Assembly (NCBI RefSeq): GCF_004337475.1
Contig: NZ_SJZJ01000007.1
Span: 62,001-126,000 of the forward strand
Reading direction: 5' to 3'
Origin: Nocardioides jejuensis
GTDB taxonomy: Bacteria > Actinomycetota > Actinomycetes > Propionibacteriales > Nocardioidaceae
Length of the DNA: 64,000 nt
This document shows, one piece after another, positions 18,752 through 30,801 of this stretch. The notes beneath the pieces are model-generated. The model worked only from the letters and a program-made list of their open reading frames with translations. It ran no database searches and had not been told where the DNA came from. Every line of letters begins with the position of its first letter. The first letter of the stretch is position 1. A program made the position numbers and the translations under genes.

Positions 18752-21091
18752 TCAGACGGCGTGCGCGAGCAGGGCATCGAGGAGCCGCACGGCCCCCGCC
18801 TTGTCGAGCGGGTTGTTCTGGTTGCCGCACTTCGGCGACTGCACGCACGACGGGCATCCATCCGTGCATGCGCAGCCGACGATGGCCTCGCGGGTCGCGG
18901 AGAGCCAGTCGCGGGCGACGGCGTACCCCCGCTCGGAGAAGCCGGCGCCGCCGGGGTGTCCGTCGTGCACGAAGACCGTGAGCATCCCGGTGTCCGGGTG
19001 CAGGGCGGTCGAGACGCCGCCGATATCCCAGCGGTCGCAGGTTGCGAAGAGGGGGAGCAGGCCGATCGAGGCGTGTTCGGCGGCGTGGGCTGCGCCGGGC
19101 AGGTCGCCCGGCTCGAGGCCTGCGCCCTCCCAGACGTGCTGCGGCACCGTCCACCAGACCGAGCCGGTGTGCAGGCTCCGGGCCGGCAGGTCGAGCGGCT
19201 CCTCGCCTATCACCTCGCCCGACGGCTGGCGCCGCCGGAGGTAGGAGACGACCTGGTGCGACACGGCGACCGAGCCGAACGTGAGCCGGCAGTCACCCCA
19301 CATCACGTGCTCGCGCTCGGAGAGGATCCGGATGTCGGTGACCTCCCGGGCGCTCGTGGAGTAGTCGGGGTCGGCGCGTTCCATGAAGGCCACGTGGCCC
19401 TCCAGATCGAGCTGCTCGACCAGCCAGGTCTCGCCGCGGTGCACGTAGACGGCTCCGGGGTGTGCGGTGCCGTGGGCCGACCCGGCGTCGACCGTGCCGA
19501 CCACACGACCGCTCGACGCCTCGATCAGCTGCACCGCAGAGCCGCCCGCCGAGCGCAGGTCCGCGAGGTCACTGGCCCTGCGGTGGTCGGTCCAGAACCA
19601 GCCGGCCTCGCGGCGGCGCAGCATGCCGGCCGCGGTGAGCGCATCGACGGCTTCGCGGGCGGTGGGTCCGAAGAGCGGCAGGTCGCGCAGCGTCAGCGGC
19701 TGCTCCTCGGCGGCCGCGCACAGGTGGGGCCCGAGCACGTAGGGGTTCGACGGGTCGAAGACGCTGGCCTCGACCGGTCGGCCGAGCAGCGCCTCCGGGT
19801 GCTGCACGAGGTAGGTGTCGAGCGGGTCGTCGCGGGCAACCAGGACAGCCAGGGCATCACCGCCGCTCCGGCCGGCCCGGCCCACCTGCTGCCACAGGGC
19901 GGCACGCGTGCCCGGGAAGCCGGCGAGCAGCACGGCATCGAGGCCGCTCACGTCGATGCCGAGCTCGAGCGCGTTGGTCGCCGCGAGGCCCAGCAGGTCG
20001 CCGCGTCGCAACGCCGACTCGATCTCGCGCCGCTCCTCGGGCAGGTAGCCACCCCGGTACGCCGCGACCCGGCGCGGCAGCGACGGATCGACCTCGGCGA
20101 GGTGGTCGGCGGTCGTCCGGGCGACCTGCTCGGCTCCGCGCCGCGAGCGGATGAAGGCGAGCGTCCGCACCCCTTCGATGACCAGGTCGGTGAGCAGGTC
20201 CGCGCACTCGGAGCTGGCGGCGCGGCGCACGGGAGCACCGTTCTCGCCCTCGTGGGAGGTGAACGGCGGCTCCCAGAGGCCGAGCGTCACGCGCCCACGC
20301 GGCGAGCAGTCTTCGGTCACCGGCACTGCCTCGACTCCGGTCAGCCTCAACGCGAGCGCTTCGGGATCCGCCACCGTGGCACTGGCCAGGATGAACGTCG
20401 GCGAGGCGCCGTACAGCGCGCAGATCCTGCGGAGCCGGCGCAGGACGTGGGAGACATGGGCCCCGAAGACGCCGCGGTAGTGGTGGCACTCGTCGATCAC
20501 GACGTACTGCAGGCCGCGGAAGAAGCGGGCCCAGCGTTCATGACCGGGCAGCAGGGAGTGGTGGAGCATGTCGGGGTTGGTGAGCAGCAGCTCGCCGCGG
20601 TCGCGGGCCCAGTCGCGCTGCTCGCGCGAGCTGTCACCGTCGTGCGTCGTCGCCCAGACGCCCGCGGCGAGGTCGAGGATCGAGGCGAGCTGGTCCTGGG
20701 CGAGCGCCTTGGTCGGGGCGAGATAGAGCGCGGTCGCACCACGCTGACCCTGCGGTCCGCGCGCACCGAGGATCGCGCTCAGCGCCGGCAGCTGGTAGGC
20801 GAGCGACTTGCCCGAGGCCGTGCCCGTCGCGAGCACGACGTGACGCCCCGCCCAAGCAGCGGAGGCGGCCTCGGCCTGGTGCTTCCACGGTGTCGCGACA
20901 CCGCGCCGGGTGAACCCCGCGACGACGTCCGGATGTGCCCACGTCGGCCACTCCGCCCGAACGCCGATGCGCGGCGGCAGCACCTCGACGTGGGCCAGCC
21001 GGTCAGCCCGGGTCGGGGTCGCCAGCCGGTCGAGGAGCGCGGCGGCGTCCACGCCGGGGCCGCCCGCCGGCTCACGCTGCATCGACGTCAC
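18752..21091 (-). CDS. DEAD/DEAH-box helicase, MrfA/Hrq1 type, with DUF1998 Cys cluster
   Basis: A 779-aa helicase. Walker A is [10 protein letters not shown], motif II is DECHHYRG, motif III is ILASATV, and the C-terminal RecA domain has [19 protein letters not shown] and [10 protein letters not shown]. The C-terminal part ends in four cysteines ([10 protein letters not shown] … KC), the zinc site of DUF1998. Homologues unwind DNA 3'-5' and repair mitomycin-type damage in Bacillus (MrfA). GTG 21089-21091 is used, with ATG 21080-21082 as an alternative. The gene keeps its place beside the tad cluster, as in mycobacteria. Confidence 0.9.
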   Translation of the reverse strand: MTSMQREPAGGPGVDAAALLDRLATPTRADRLAHVEVLPPRIGVRAEWPTWAHPDVVAGFTRRGVATPWKHQAEAASAAWAGRHVVLATGTASGKSLAYQLPALSAILGARGPQGQRGATALYLAPTKALAQDQLASILDLAAGVWATTHDGDSSREQRDWARDRGELLLTNPDMLHHSLLPGHERWARFFRGLQYVVIDECHHYRGVFGAHVSHVLRRLRRICALYGASPTFILASATVADPEALALRLTGVEAVPVTEDCSPRGRVTLGLWEPPFTSHEGENGAPVRRAASSECADLLTDLVIEGVRTLAFIRSRRGAEQVARTTADHLAEVDPSLPRRVAAYRGGYLPEERREIESALRRGDLLGLAATNALELGIDVSGLDAVLLAGFPGTRAALWQQVGRAGRSGGDALAVLVARDDPLDTYLVQHPEALLGRPVEASVFDPSNPYVLGPHLCAAAEEQPLTLRDLPLFGPTAREAVDALTAAGMLRRREAGWFWTDHRRASDLADLRSAGGSAVQLIEASSGRVVGTVDAGSAHGTAHPGAVYVHRGETWLVEQLDLEGHVAFMERADPDYSTSAREVTDIRILSEREHVMWGDCRLTFGSVAVSHQVVSYLRRRQPSGEVIGEEPLDLPARSLHTGSVWWTVPQHVWEGAGLEPGDLPGAAHAAEHASIGLLPLFATCDRWDIGGVSTALHPDTGMLTVFVHDGHPGGAGFSERGYAVARDWLSATREAIVGCACTDGCPSCVQSPKCGNQNNPLDKAGAVRLLDALLAHAV

Positions 21092-21141
21092 CCGCGAAGT
21101 TTCCCAGCCACCGCCGACACACACATGGTTTGATTACGTGC

Positions 21142-21480
21142 GTGGACCTGGACCTCTCTGCTCGTGATCTCGAGGGCGTGTCGGTCGTCGCTGTCAACGG
21201 CGAGATCGACGTCTACACCGCACCCCGCCTGCGTGACCGGATCACCGACCTCGTCGGGTCGGGCACGTACCGCATCGTGATCGACCTCGAGGGTGTCGAG
21301 TTCCTCGACTCCACCGGCCTCGGCGTGCTCGTCGGCGGCCTGAAGAAGGTCCGCGCGCACAACGGTTCACTGCAGCTCGTGTGCACCCAGGAGCGCCTGC
21401 TCAAGATCTTCCGGATCACGGGCCTGGCCAAGGTCTTCGCCATTCACGAGGACGTCGCTTCCGCGGTTGCCGCTGCCTGA
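21142..21480 (+). CDS. bldG: STAS-domain anti-sigma factor antagonist, BldG-like
   Basis: A 112-aa single STAS domain. It carries [18 protein letters not shown] at the start and [18 protein letters not shown] with the phosphorylatable Ser in DSTGLG, and ends with [18 protein letters not shown]. This is almost the full pattern of Streptomyces BldG, which releases sigma factors by binding anti-sigma kinases when unphosphorylated. No partner kinase is adjacent in this window. GTG 21142 lies 7 nt after TTTGAT, a possible leaderless start. It is divergent from the helicase gene. Confidence 0.88.
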   Translation: MDLDLSARDLEGVSVVAVNGEIDVYTAPRLRDRITDLVGSGTYRIVIDLEGVEFLDSTGLGVLVGGLKKVRAHNGSLQLVCTQERLLKIFRITGLAKVFAIHEDVASAVAAA

Positions 21481-21569
21481 GGCCGCTCAGCCCGCACCCT
21501 CGACGCGTGACTGATCCCGTGCCACTCTGAGACGGCACACGGGGGACCCCGGAAAAACAGAGGTGTGGC

Positions 21570-23975
<2,406 letters not shown>

Positions 23976-23981
23976 CCCGCC

Positions 23982-24057
23982 TGCTGTAACGCGGTGTCCT
24001 CGTCGCCGCCGCGGGGTTGCAACCCCGCAGTCGCGACGAGAACACCGCGTTACAGCA
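23982..24057. repeat. Solo copy of a 76-bp near-perfect palindrome
   Basis: The left arm begins TGCTGTAACGCGGTGT and the right arm is its complement, meeting at GGGGTT-GC-AACCCC. Only three or four of 37 arm positions mismatch. Related palindromes flank the AbiEi-like gene (30639-30713 and 31828-31892). It lies between hppA and a methyltransferase gene on the same strand and could also act as a terminator. Confidence 0.85.
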
Positions 24058-24102
24058 ATACCGGGGCCGTGTGCCCCATCGTCCGTCGGGGATGATGGGG
24101 GC

Positions 24103-25617
24103 GTGACCGATCGCTCGCCCCTCGCCTCCCCGCTTCCGGTAGCTCTCCGCGACGCCCTCGCCGCCGCCGACTACACGTACGACGGAGTGGCCGGCCTGCT
24201 CGGTCCGATCGCGCACAACGCCCTGTCGCGCAACGAGACCGCGCCGGGCCTGCGGCGTACCACCGGCGGCACGCCGCTCGAGACGCTGACCCGCCTCTTC
24301 CTCCTGCAGGCGACCGTCCCGGTCGACGAGGCCGAGAAGGCGCTGCCCGACCTGGTCGACCGGCTCTGCGTCGAGGGCATCCTGGAGCGCAGCCTCTCCG
24401 AGGTCGCTGCACGGATCGACGTCCGCCCGTATGGGGCCCACCTCGACGAGGACAGCGACCGGGACTTCTGGGTCGTCTCCGACCTGACGCCTGGCCTCGA
24501 CGGCACCCCCAACAAGGTCGGTGCCAACCACGTCCTCGGCATCTCGTCCGCCTCGACGAGCCTGGCCCAGCTGACCCTGCGTCACCCGGTCCAGGCAGCC
24601 CTCGACCTCGGCACCGGCTGCGGCGTTCAGGCGCTGCACCTTGCCGGCCACGCCGACCGGGTCGTCGCGACCGACGTCAACAAGCGGGCACTGTGGATCG
24701 CGGAGTTCAACGCGGTCCTCAACGAGACCCCCAACGTGCAGGTCCTCGACGGGTCGTTCTTCGAGCCGGTCGCGGGAGACACGTTCGACCTGATCGCCAC
24801 CAACCCGCCGTTCGTCATCTCCCCGGCGACGGGGGAGCGTCTGGTCTACCGCGACTCCGGCCTGCCCGGTGACCGCGTCGTCGAGGACATCGTCCGCAAG
24901 GCGCCGGAGCTGCTCAACGACGGCGGCTGGTGCCAGATCCTCGCCAACTGGGTCATCCGCGAGGACACCCCGTGGGATGAGCGCCTCGCGAGCTGGCTCG
25001 ACGGCAGCTGCGATGCGTTCATCGTGCAGCGCGAGGTGCTCGACCCGGCCAGCTACGTCGAGCTCTGGCTCAAGGACGCCGGCCTGCAGTCAGCAACTGA
25101 CTACCTGCACCGCTACGACACCTGGCTGGCCTGGTTCGAGCAGCAGGGCATCGAGGCAGTGGGCTTCGGCTGGATCAACCTCCGCAAGCGCCCCGCCGCT
25201 GCCACCGGCGAGCCGACGTACCGCCTCGAGGAGTGGCCGTACGACGTCGAGCAGCCGATCGCGCCGGCCATCGGTGCCTGGGGCGAGGCCGTGGACGCGC
25301 TCTCGACGCTCGAGGGCGACGCGCTCTTCGCGGCGCGACTTCAGACCCGCGAGGACGTCCAGCAGGAGACCCTCGGCGCCCCTGGTGCGGAGGACCCGCA
25401 CACGGTCGTCCTGCGCCAGCAGCGTGGTTTCCGCCGCGCCCGGAAGGCCGACACGGTCGAGGCCGCGCTGGTCGGTGCCTGTGACGGCGAGCTGTCGGTC
25501 GGGCAGATCCTGGACGCCCTCGCGCAGCTGCTCGAGGCGGACCCCGCCGAGACCCGTGCCGGATATGCGGAGAAGGTCCGCGAGCTCGTTGCCGAGGGGT
25601 TCCTCGAGCTGGCCTGA
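24103..25617 (+). CDS. N6/N5-type SAM methyltransferase with NPPF motif (DUF7059/PrmC-like)
   Basis: A 504-aa protein with an N-terminal helical domain (1-140), a SAM-binding domain with ALDLGTGCGVQALHLAGHAD near 165-184 and the amino-methylating motif IATNPPFVIS, then a C-terminal region of about 220 residues, partly winged-helix-like. The NPPF motif indicates methylation of an amide or amino nitrogen (glutamine, adenine or guanine), as in PrmC, RsmC or RlmG. The target is unknown. GTG 24103 fits a weak leaderless pattern (GATGAT six nt before). It stands just after the palindromic repeat. Confidence 0.8.
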   Translation: MTDRSPLASPLPVALRDALAAADYTYDGVAGLLGPIAHNALSRNETAPGLRRTTGGTPLETLTRLFLLQATVPVDEAEKALPDLVDRLCVEGILERSLSEVAARIDVRPYGAHLDEDSDRDFWVVSDLTPGLDGTPNKVGANHVLGISSASTSLAQLTLRHPVQAALDLGTGCGVQALHLAGHADRVVATDVNKRALWIAEFNAVLNETPNVQVLDGSFFEPVAGDTFDLIATNPPFVISPATGERLVYRDSGLPGDRVVEDIVRKAPELLNDGGWCQILANWVIREDTPWDERLASWLDGSCDAFIVQREVLDPASYVELWLKDAGLQSATDYLHRYDTWLAWFEQQGIEAVGFGWINLRKRPAAATGEPTYRLEEWPYDVEQPIAPAIGAWGEAVDALSTLEGDALFAARLQTREDVQQETLGAPGAEDPHTVVLRQQRGFRRARKADTVEAALVGACDGELSVGQILDALAQLLEADPAETRAGYAEKVRELVAEGFLELA

Positions 25618-25747
25618 CCACAGGCCAGCGGTGCGGATCACCTCACATCCGCACTGGACGCCATGAATCGTGCGGCTACAGTGAGCGGCCGTGAGCACCC
25701 TCCGATGAGCGCGGGGTGCCACGAACGCAGCAGGGAGAGCAGAGCGC

Positions 25748-28483
25748 GTGGGACACAAGCTGGTCATCGTCGAGTCCCCGGCCAAGGCCCGCACCATCGG
25801 TGGGTACCTCGGTCCGGGCTATGTCGTCGAGTCCTCGATCGGCCACATCCGCGACCTCCCCAACAACGCTGCGGAGATCCCCGCGAAGATCAAGGACAAG
25901 CCGTGGGGACGCCTCGGCATCGACGTCGACGGCGAGTTCACGCCGTACTACGTGGTGCCGCGCGACAAGAAGTCCCACATGACGAAGCTCAAGTCGCTGC
26001 TGAAGGACGCCGACGAGCTCTTCCTCGCCACCGATGAGGACCGCGAGGGTGAGGCCATCGCGTGGCACCTCCTCGAGGAGCTGAAGCCGAAGAAGGGCGT
26101 CCCGGTCCACCGGATGGTCTTCCACGAGATCACCAAGTCGGCGATCATCGCCGCGGTCGAGAACCCGCGCGACATCAACCACGACCTGGTCGAGGCGCAG
26201 GAAACCCGCCGCATCCTCGACCGCCTCTACGGCTACGAGGTCTCCCCGGTCCTCTGGCGCAAGGTCCAGAGCGGTCTCTCCGCCGGCCGTGTGCAGTCCG
26301 TCGCGACCCGCCTCGTGGTGGACCGCGAGAAGGAGCGGATGGCGTTCAAGGTCGCCTCCTACTGGGACCTCGAGGGCACCTTTGACGCCGGCGCCGACCA
26401 CGACCAGCGGATGTTCCCCGCCAAGATCCACTCGATCGACGGCGCCCGCATTGCCCGCGGTTCCGACTTCGACACGACCGCGCAGCTCACCGCTGCCGCG
26501 ACCCGGGCCGGCGTCGCGCACCTCGACCGCAAGGCCGCCGAGGCGCTCGTCGACGGACTCCGTGACACCTCCTACGCAGTCCGCTCCGTCGAGTCGAAGC
26601 CCTACAAGCGCTCGCCGTACGCGCCGTTCCGCACGACGACGCTGCAGCAGGAGGCCAGCCGCAAGCTCGGCATGACCGCGCAGGTCGCGATGAGCGTGGC
26701 GCAGCGCCTCTACGAGGGCGGCTACATCACCTACATGCGTACCGACTCCACGACGCTGAGCGACTCCGCCATCGGCGCGGCCCGCGAGCAGGTCCGTGAG
26801 CTCTACGGCGCCGAGTACCTCCCCGACCGCCCCCGCGTCTATGCCTCCAAGGTCAAGAACGCGCAGGAGGCGCACGAGGCGATCCGCCCCGCCGGTGAGC
26901 ACTTCCGTACGCCGGCCCAGACGGGTCTGTCCGGCGACCAGTTCCGCCTCTACGAGCTGATCTGGATGCGCACCGTCGCGTCGCAGATGAAGGACGCGGT
27001 CGGCAACACGGTCTCCGTCCGCCTCGGCGGCACGGCGGCCGACGGCCGCGACGTCGTCTTCTCCGCGTCCGGTCGCACGATCACCTTCCACGGCTTCCTC
27101 AAGGCGTACGTCGAGGGCACCGACAACGACGCGACCAAGGATGACGCCGAGGCACGCCTGCCCCAGCTCGCCGAGGGCGCGGCAGTCTCCGCTGCGAGCC
27201 TCAGCGCCGCCGGCCACGAGACGAAGCCGCCGTCGCGCTTCACCGAGGCGACGCTGATCAAGGAGCTCGAGGACCGCGAGATCGGTCGCCCGTCGACGTA
27301 CGCCTCGATCATCAGCACGATCATCAACCGCGGGTACGTCTACAAGAAGGGCACGGCCCTGGTGCCGGCCTGGATCGCGTTCTCCGTCGTCCGGCTGCTC
27401 GAGGACCACTTCACGCGCCTGATCGACTACGACTTCACCGCCTCGCTCGAGGAGGTGCTCGACGGCATCGCCCGGGGCGAGCGCAACAAGCTCGTCGAGC
27501 TGCGCGAGTTCTACTTCGGCTCCGACGCGAAGGTCGGCGTCAAGCCGCTGGTCGACGGCCTCGGCGACATCGACGCCAAGGCGCTCGCGACGTTCCCCGT
27601 GGGTGATCCCGCGGACGGCATCGTCCTCCGCGTCGGCCGCTACGGCCCCTACATCGAAGGCCCGGAGGGTGACGCGGACGGTGCCCCGACCCGTGCCAAC
27701 GTCCCCGACGACCTGCCGCCGGACGAGCTGACCGCCGCCAAGGCGCGCGAGCTCTTCGCCAACCCGGCCGGTGCCGAGATCGAGCTCGGCGTCCACCCGG
27801 ACACCGGTCTCCAGGTCGTCGCGAAGAACGGCCGCTTCGGTCCGTACGTCACCGAGGTCCTGCACGAGGACGCGCCCAAGACCGGCAAGAACGCCGTCAA
27901 GCCGCGCACCGGCTCGCTCTTCAAGGACATGTCGCTCGACACGATCAACCTGGAGCAGGCCATCCAGCTGCTCAGCCTCCCGCGGGTCGTCGGCGTCGAC
28001 GCCGCCGGCGAGGAGATCACCGCGCAGAACGGTCGCTACGGCCCGTACCTGAAGAAGGGCACGGACTCCCGCACGATCGCCTCCGAGGCGCAGCTGCTCA
28101 CGATCACGCTCGACGAGGCGCTGGCGATCTACGCCCAGCCCAAGCAGCGCGGCCGCGGCGCCGCCACCCCTCCGCTCAAGGAGCTCGGCCCCGACCCGGT
28201 CTCCGGCCAGCCGGTCGTCATCAAGTCGGGTCGCTTCGGTGACTACGTGACCGACGGCGAGTACAACGCCACGCTGCGCAAGGACGACACCATCGAGGCG
28301 ATGACGATCGAGCGCGCGGCCGAGCTGCTCGCCGAGCGTCGCGCCAAGGGCCCGGCCAAGAAGGCGGCGAAGAAGACCGCCAAGAAGGCCCCGGCCAAGA
28401 AGGCGACCGCGAAGAAGGCTGCCGCCAAGAAGACGACGGCGAAGAAGACGACCGCCAAGAAGGCCGCTGCCAAGAAGGCGTGA
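25748..28483 (+). CDS. topA: DNA topoisomerase I
   Basis: A 911-aa type IA topoisomerase. The Toprim domain starts KLVIVESPAKARTIGGYLG and has the acidic triad in TDEDREGEA. The catalytic Tyr is about residue 329 in TYMRTDSTTLS. Instead of zinc fingers, the C-terminal region has repeated TopA_C domains (GRFGPYVT-type motifs, four or more copies) and a final tail of about 45 residues made of AKKA/TKK units, the Lys-rich tail known to aid processivity in actinobacterial TopA. GTG 25748 is preceded by GGGAGA. Confidence 0.97.
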   Translation: MGHKLVIVESPAKARTIGGYLGPGYVVESSIGHIRDLPNNAAEIPAKIKDKPWGRLGIDVDGEFTPYYVVPRDKKSHMTKLKSLLKDADELFLATDEDREGEAIAWHLLEELKPKKGVPVHRMVFHEITKSAIIAAVENPRDINHDLVEAQETRRILDRLYGYEVSPVLWRKVQSGLSAGRVQSVATRLVVDREKERMAFKVASYWDLEGTFDAGADHDQRMFPAKIHSIDGARIARGSDFDTTAQLTAAATRAGVAHLDRKAAEALVDGLRDTSYAVRSVESKPYKRSPYAPFRTTTLQQEASRKLGMTAQVAMSVAQRLYEGGYITYMRTDSTTLSDSAIGAAREQVRELYGAEYLPDRPRVYASKVKNAQEAHEAIRPAGEHFRTPAQTGLSGDQFRLYELIWMRTVASQMKDAVGNTVSVRLGGTAADGRDVVFSASGRTITFHGFLKAYVEGTDNDATKDDAEARLPQLAEGAAVSAASLSAAGHETKPPSRFTEATLIKELEDREIGRPSTYASIISTIINRGYVYKKGTALVPAWIAFSVVRLLEDHFTRLIDYDFTASLEEVLDGIARGERNKLVELREFYFGSDAKVGVKPLVDGLGDIDAKALATFPVGDPADGIVLRVGRYGPYIEGPEGDADGAPTRANVPDDLPPDELTAAKARELFANPAGAEIELGVHPDTGLQVVAKNGRFGPYVTEVLHEDAPKTGKNAVKPRTGSLFKDMSLDTINLEQAIQLLSLPRVVGVDAAGEEITAQNGRYGPYLKKGTDSRTIASEAQLLTITLDEALAIYAQPKQRGRGAATPPLKELGPDPVSGQPVVIKSGRFGDYVTDGEYNATLRKDDTIEAMTIERAAELLAERRAKGPAKKAAKKTAKKAPAKKATAKKAAAKKTTAKKTTAKKAAAKKA

Positions 28484-28538
28484 AACGACGCCGTAGCGCT
28501 TCCCGGGAATCGGGCTGCTCCGGAGGCATGATGCTCGC

Positions 28539-29009
28539 ATGAGCATCCAGGAGCAGCTCGACCCCGCGGCGGCGGACGAGGTCGTTGCCAGCGGCGAGAC
28601 CCTGCGCGACCTGCCGGTGGTCGAGAGGGCGCGGTCCGTCGTGAGCGCGCCGGTGGTTCCGGCACCCGGCCGGATCGCCCGCGGTGCCAAGGCCACCGGG
28701 CGTGGCCTGCTGACGCTCGCCCTCTTCCTTGTCGGCATCGCTGCCGGATTCGGCGCGGGCTGGGGCTACGGCCCGTACCTGAAGGAGGACGCGGTCGGGC
28801 GCACCGACCTCCTCCCGTCGTACGCCGCGTGGCCGGTGCTCTGGTGGGGCCTGCTGGCCAGCATCCCTGTGGCACTCGGCCTGGCGTTCTGGAAGCGGAT
28901 CCGCCCGATTGCGTTCGGCTACGTCCTCGCGCTGCCCTGGCAGCTGGTGCTCAGCCTCGGTTATGCGTTGTACACGTTCGGCACGTGGGGATACTCGCCT
29001 ACGCCGTGA
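28539..29009 (+). CDS. Membrane protein of unknown function
   Basis: A 156-aa protein: about 50 cytoplasmic residues, then hydrophobic segments near 58-78, 97-117 and 125-147. No family motif is recognised. ATG 28539 is preceded six nt upstream by CATGAT with no ribosome site, consistent with a leaderless transcript. It ends three bp before a convergent gene, with no terminator hairpin between them. Confidence 0.6.
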   Translation: MSIQEQLDPAAADEVVASGETLRDLPVVERARSVVSAPVVPAPGRIARGAKATGRGLLTLALFLVGIAAGFGAGWGYGPYLKEDAVGRTDLLPSYAAWPVLWWGLLASIPVALGLAFWKRIRPIAFGYVLALPWQLVLSLGYALYTFGTWGYSPTP

Positions 29010-29012
29010 TCC

Positions 29013-29288
29013 TCACGCCTGCTGCTGCCGGATCGTCATGCTCCGCAGCGGTCCCCCGAGGACTGCGCTGATCCAGCAGAGGTTGAAGGCGCCCGCCGAG
29101 AGCGGCACGACGCTCCACGCCATGAGGGCGATGCCGAGGCCGCTGTCGCGCAGCAGGAAGCCGACGACCAGGAACGTCGTCCCCGCCGTCAGCCGGAAGC
29201 CACGGCCGGTGGGGGAGTTGACCCACCGGCTGAAGCCGGTGCAGTTGAAGCGCTCGGCGAGCGAGGGGCAGGTGAGCGTCGTGGACAT
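29013..29288 (-). CDS. DUF2892 (YgaP-like) small membrane protein
   Basis: A 91-aa protein. It starts MSTTLTCPSLAERFNCTGFS, has NSPTGRGFRLTAGTTFLVVG and two hydrophobic segments (about 38-50 and 55-80) typical of DUF2892, which is often the membrane anchor of rhodanese or sulfur enzymes. It follows the DUF4242 gene by six bp on the same strand, so the two form an operon, and it is convergent with the preceding membrane protein gene. Confidence 0.7.
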   Translation of the reverse strand: MSTTLTCPSLAERFNCTGFSRWVNSPTGRGFRLTAGTTFLVVGFLLRDSGLGIALMAWSVVPLSAGAFNLCWISAVLGGPLRSMTIRQQQA

Positions 29289-29294
29289 GGAGGC

Positions 29295-29549
29295 TCAGCT
29301 GCCTTCGGAGACTTCGTAGATCTTGTCGGCGACGAGGCCGTGCGCCTCGCGGTGGACGGTGATGGCGGCGTCGGCGTCGGGCGCCTCGACCAGGCAGAAG
29401 ACCTTGCGGCTGGCCTCGTCGACCCAGTAGCTGCGGTACGTGACGCCGTACTGGTCCTGGATGGCGACGTCAGCGGCGTGGGCGTTGGCGACGTCGGCGG
29501 CGGTGGCGCCTTCGGGAAGTTCCTCGTGGACGTCCATGAAGAGAGGCAT
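29295..29549 (-). CDS. DUF4242 family protein (SCO4226-like)
   Basis: An 84-aa ferredoxin-like-fold protein: MPLFMDVHEELPEGATAADV, YRSYWVDEASRKVFCLVEAP and ITVHREAHGLVADKIYEV are the conserved parts. Streptomyces SCO4226 of this family is reported to bind nickel; the His residues in DVHEEL and VHREAHG fit metal binding. ATG 29547-29549 has GAAGGAGAAAT upstream. It is first in a two-gene operon with the DUF2892 gene and divergent from an AraC-type regulator 46 bp away, which may control it. Confidence 0.78.
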   Translation of the reverse strand: MPLFMDVHEELPEGATAADVANAHAADVAIQDQYGVTYRSYWVDEASRKVFCLVEAPDADAAITVHREAHGLVADKIYEVSEGS

Positions 29550-29595
29550 CGGATTTCTCCTTCGGTGAAGTGGGCGGGGTGACACACTCACTGTC

Positions 29596-30645
29596 ATGCC
29601 GTCTGCGCTCCACGGCCATGACCGGGACGCCGCCGCTGATGACCGTTCGCCCGGGGCACCCGGGCCGGATCTGGCGACTGCGCTGGGACGCCTGCGCCTG
29701 GAGGGCGCAATCTTCCTCCGGGGTGTCTACAGCGAGGCCTGGGCCTACGAGTCGGTCCCGGGTGCGGACGCACGCGCGCTGCTCGCCCCAGGCGCGCCAC
29801 GGATGCTCCTCTTCCATCTCGTCGTCCACGGCCGGACCTGGGTCGAGGTCGACGGCGAGGAGCGCCTGTACGCCGGGGCGGGCGACGTCATCGTCCTGCC
29901 GTACGGCGACACGCACCGCATGGGTGGCTCTGCTGCAGCGCCCTGCACCCCGTTGCGGACGTTGCTGGATCCGCCGCCCTGGGAGGCCATGCCCGTGGTG
30001 CGGCACGGGGGCGGAGGCGCCGCGACGGAGCTGGTGTGCGGCTACCTGGCCTGCGACGACGTGCTCTTCGACCCGCAGTTCGGTGCGCTACCGCGGGTCT
30101 TCGTGGTCCAGCCTCCGGAGGGCCCGGCACGCGACTGGGTGCGGGCCGGCATCGACTACGCCCTGGCCCAGACGTCGATGGCCGAGGATCACCTCGAGGG
30201 CCCGGTCGGCATCCCGCAGGCCCTGCTGGTGGAGGTGCTGACCCTCCACCTCGCGTCGGCCCCGGCGTCGCAGCGTGGCCTGCTCGCGGGTCTGCGTGAC
30301 CCGGTGACGGGTCCGGCGCTGGCAGCGATCCACCGCTCGCCGGCCGAACGCTGGACGGTCGAGGCGCTGGCCCGCGAAGCTGCCGTCTCGACAACCGTGC
30401 TCGACGAGCGCTTCCGGTCGGTGCTCGGCGTGGCTCCGATCCGCTACCTCGCCGACTGGCGCATGCACGTCGCCGGCGACCTGCTCCGTGACTCGGACCT
30501 GCCCGTCGTCGCCGTCGCGCGCCGCGTGGGCTACGAAGCCGAGGAGGCGTTCAGCCGCGCCTTCAAGCGGGCGCGCGGCGAGGCGCCGAGCGTGTGGCGT
30601 ACCCACCGCGGCACCTGGGTGCCGACCCCGCGCGGCCCGCTGTAA
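29596..30645 (+). CDS. AraC-family transcriptional regulator
   Basis: A 349-aa regulator with an N-terminal cupin ligand domain (DVIVLPYGDTHRM lies in the barrel) and a C-terminal double helix-turn-helix (AREAAVSTTVLDERFRSVLG; VARRVGYEAEEAFSRAFKRA). The class resembles AraC_binding/cupin_6 regulators of stress or oxidoreductase genes. It is divergent from the DUF4242–DUF2892 pair. Unusually, its last sense codon and TAA stop (CTGTAA) are the first bases of a palindromic repeat that flanks the next gene, so its native C-terminus may have been replaced. Confidence 0.85.
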   Translation: MPSALHGHDRDAAADDRSPGAPGPDLATALGRLRLEGAIFLRGVYSEAWAYESVPGADARALLAPGAPRMLLFHLVVHGRTWVEVDGEERLYAGAGDVIVLPYGDTHRMGGSAAAPCTPLRTLLDPPPWEAMPVVRHGGGGAATELVCGYLACDDVLFDPQFGALPRVFVVQPPEGPARDWVRAGIDYALAQTSMAEDHLEGPVGIPQALLVEVLTLHLASAPASQRGLLAGLRDPVTGPALAAIHRSPAERWTVEALAREAAVSTTVLDERFRSVLGVAPIRYLADWRMHVAGDLLRDSDLPVVAVARRVGYEAEEAFSRAFKRARGEAPSVWRTHRGTWVPTPRGPL

Positions 30646-30713
30646 CGCGGTGTTCTCGTAGCGACTGCGGGGTTGCAGCGGCGCGGCTGCTACGACAGCC
30701 CCGCGGTGGGTGC
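30639..30713. repeat. Left palindromic repeat of the AbiEi-like unit
   Basis: It begins GCTGTAACGCGGTGTTCTCG, identical to one arm of the solo repeat at 23982-24057. The inner stem TCGTAGC/GCTACGA is kept, and the inner-facing outer arm is degraded. The outermost six bases encode the end of the AraC gene. Confidence 0.8.
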
Positions 30714-30801
30714 GTTGGTCGAGCGCACGCGCCGCGGCTTCTGTCCACAGCATCGGCGCCACCGCCAGCAGCTCACGGCAGAACTGGTCACGCTGACGTG
30801 C

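Noticed and set aside
24061-24102. Insertion sequence next to the solo palindrome
   Set aside because: No transposase gene or target duplication is visible around 23982-24057.
25676-28738. Minus-strand open frame of 1020 codons over topA
   Set aside because: Fully antisense to topA, with the repetitive Arg/Gly/Leu composition of a shadow frame.
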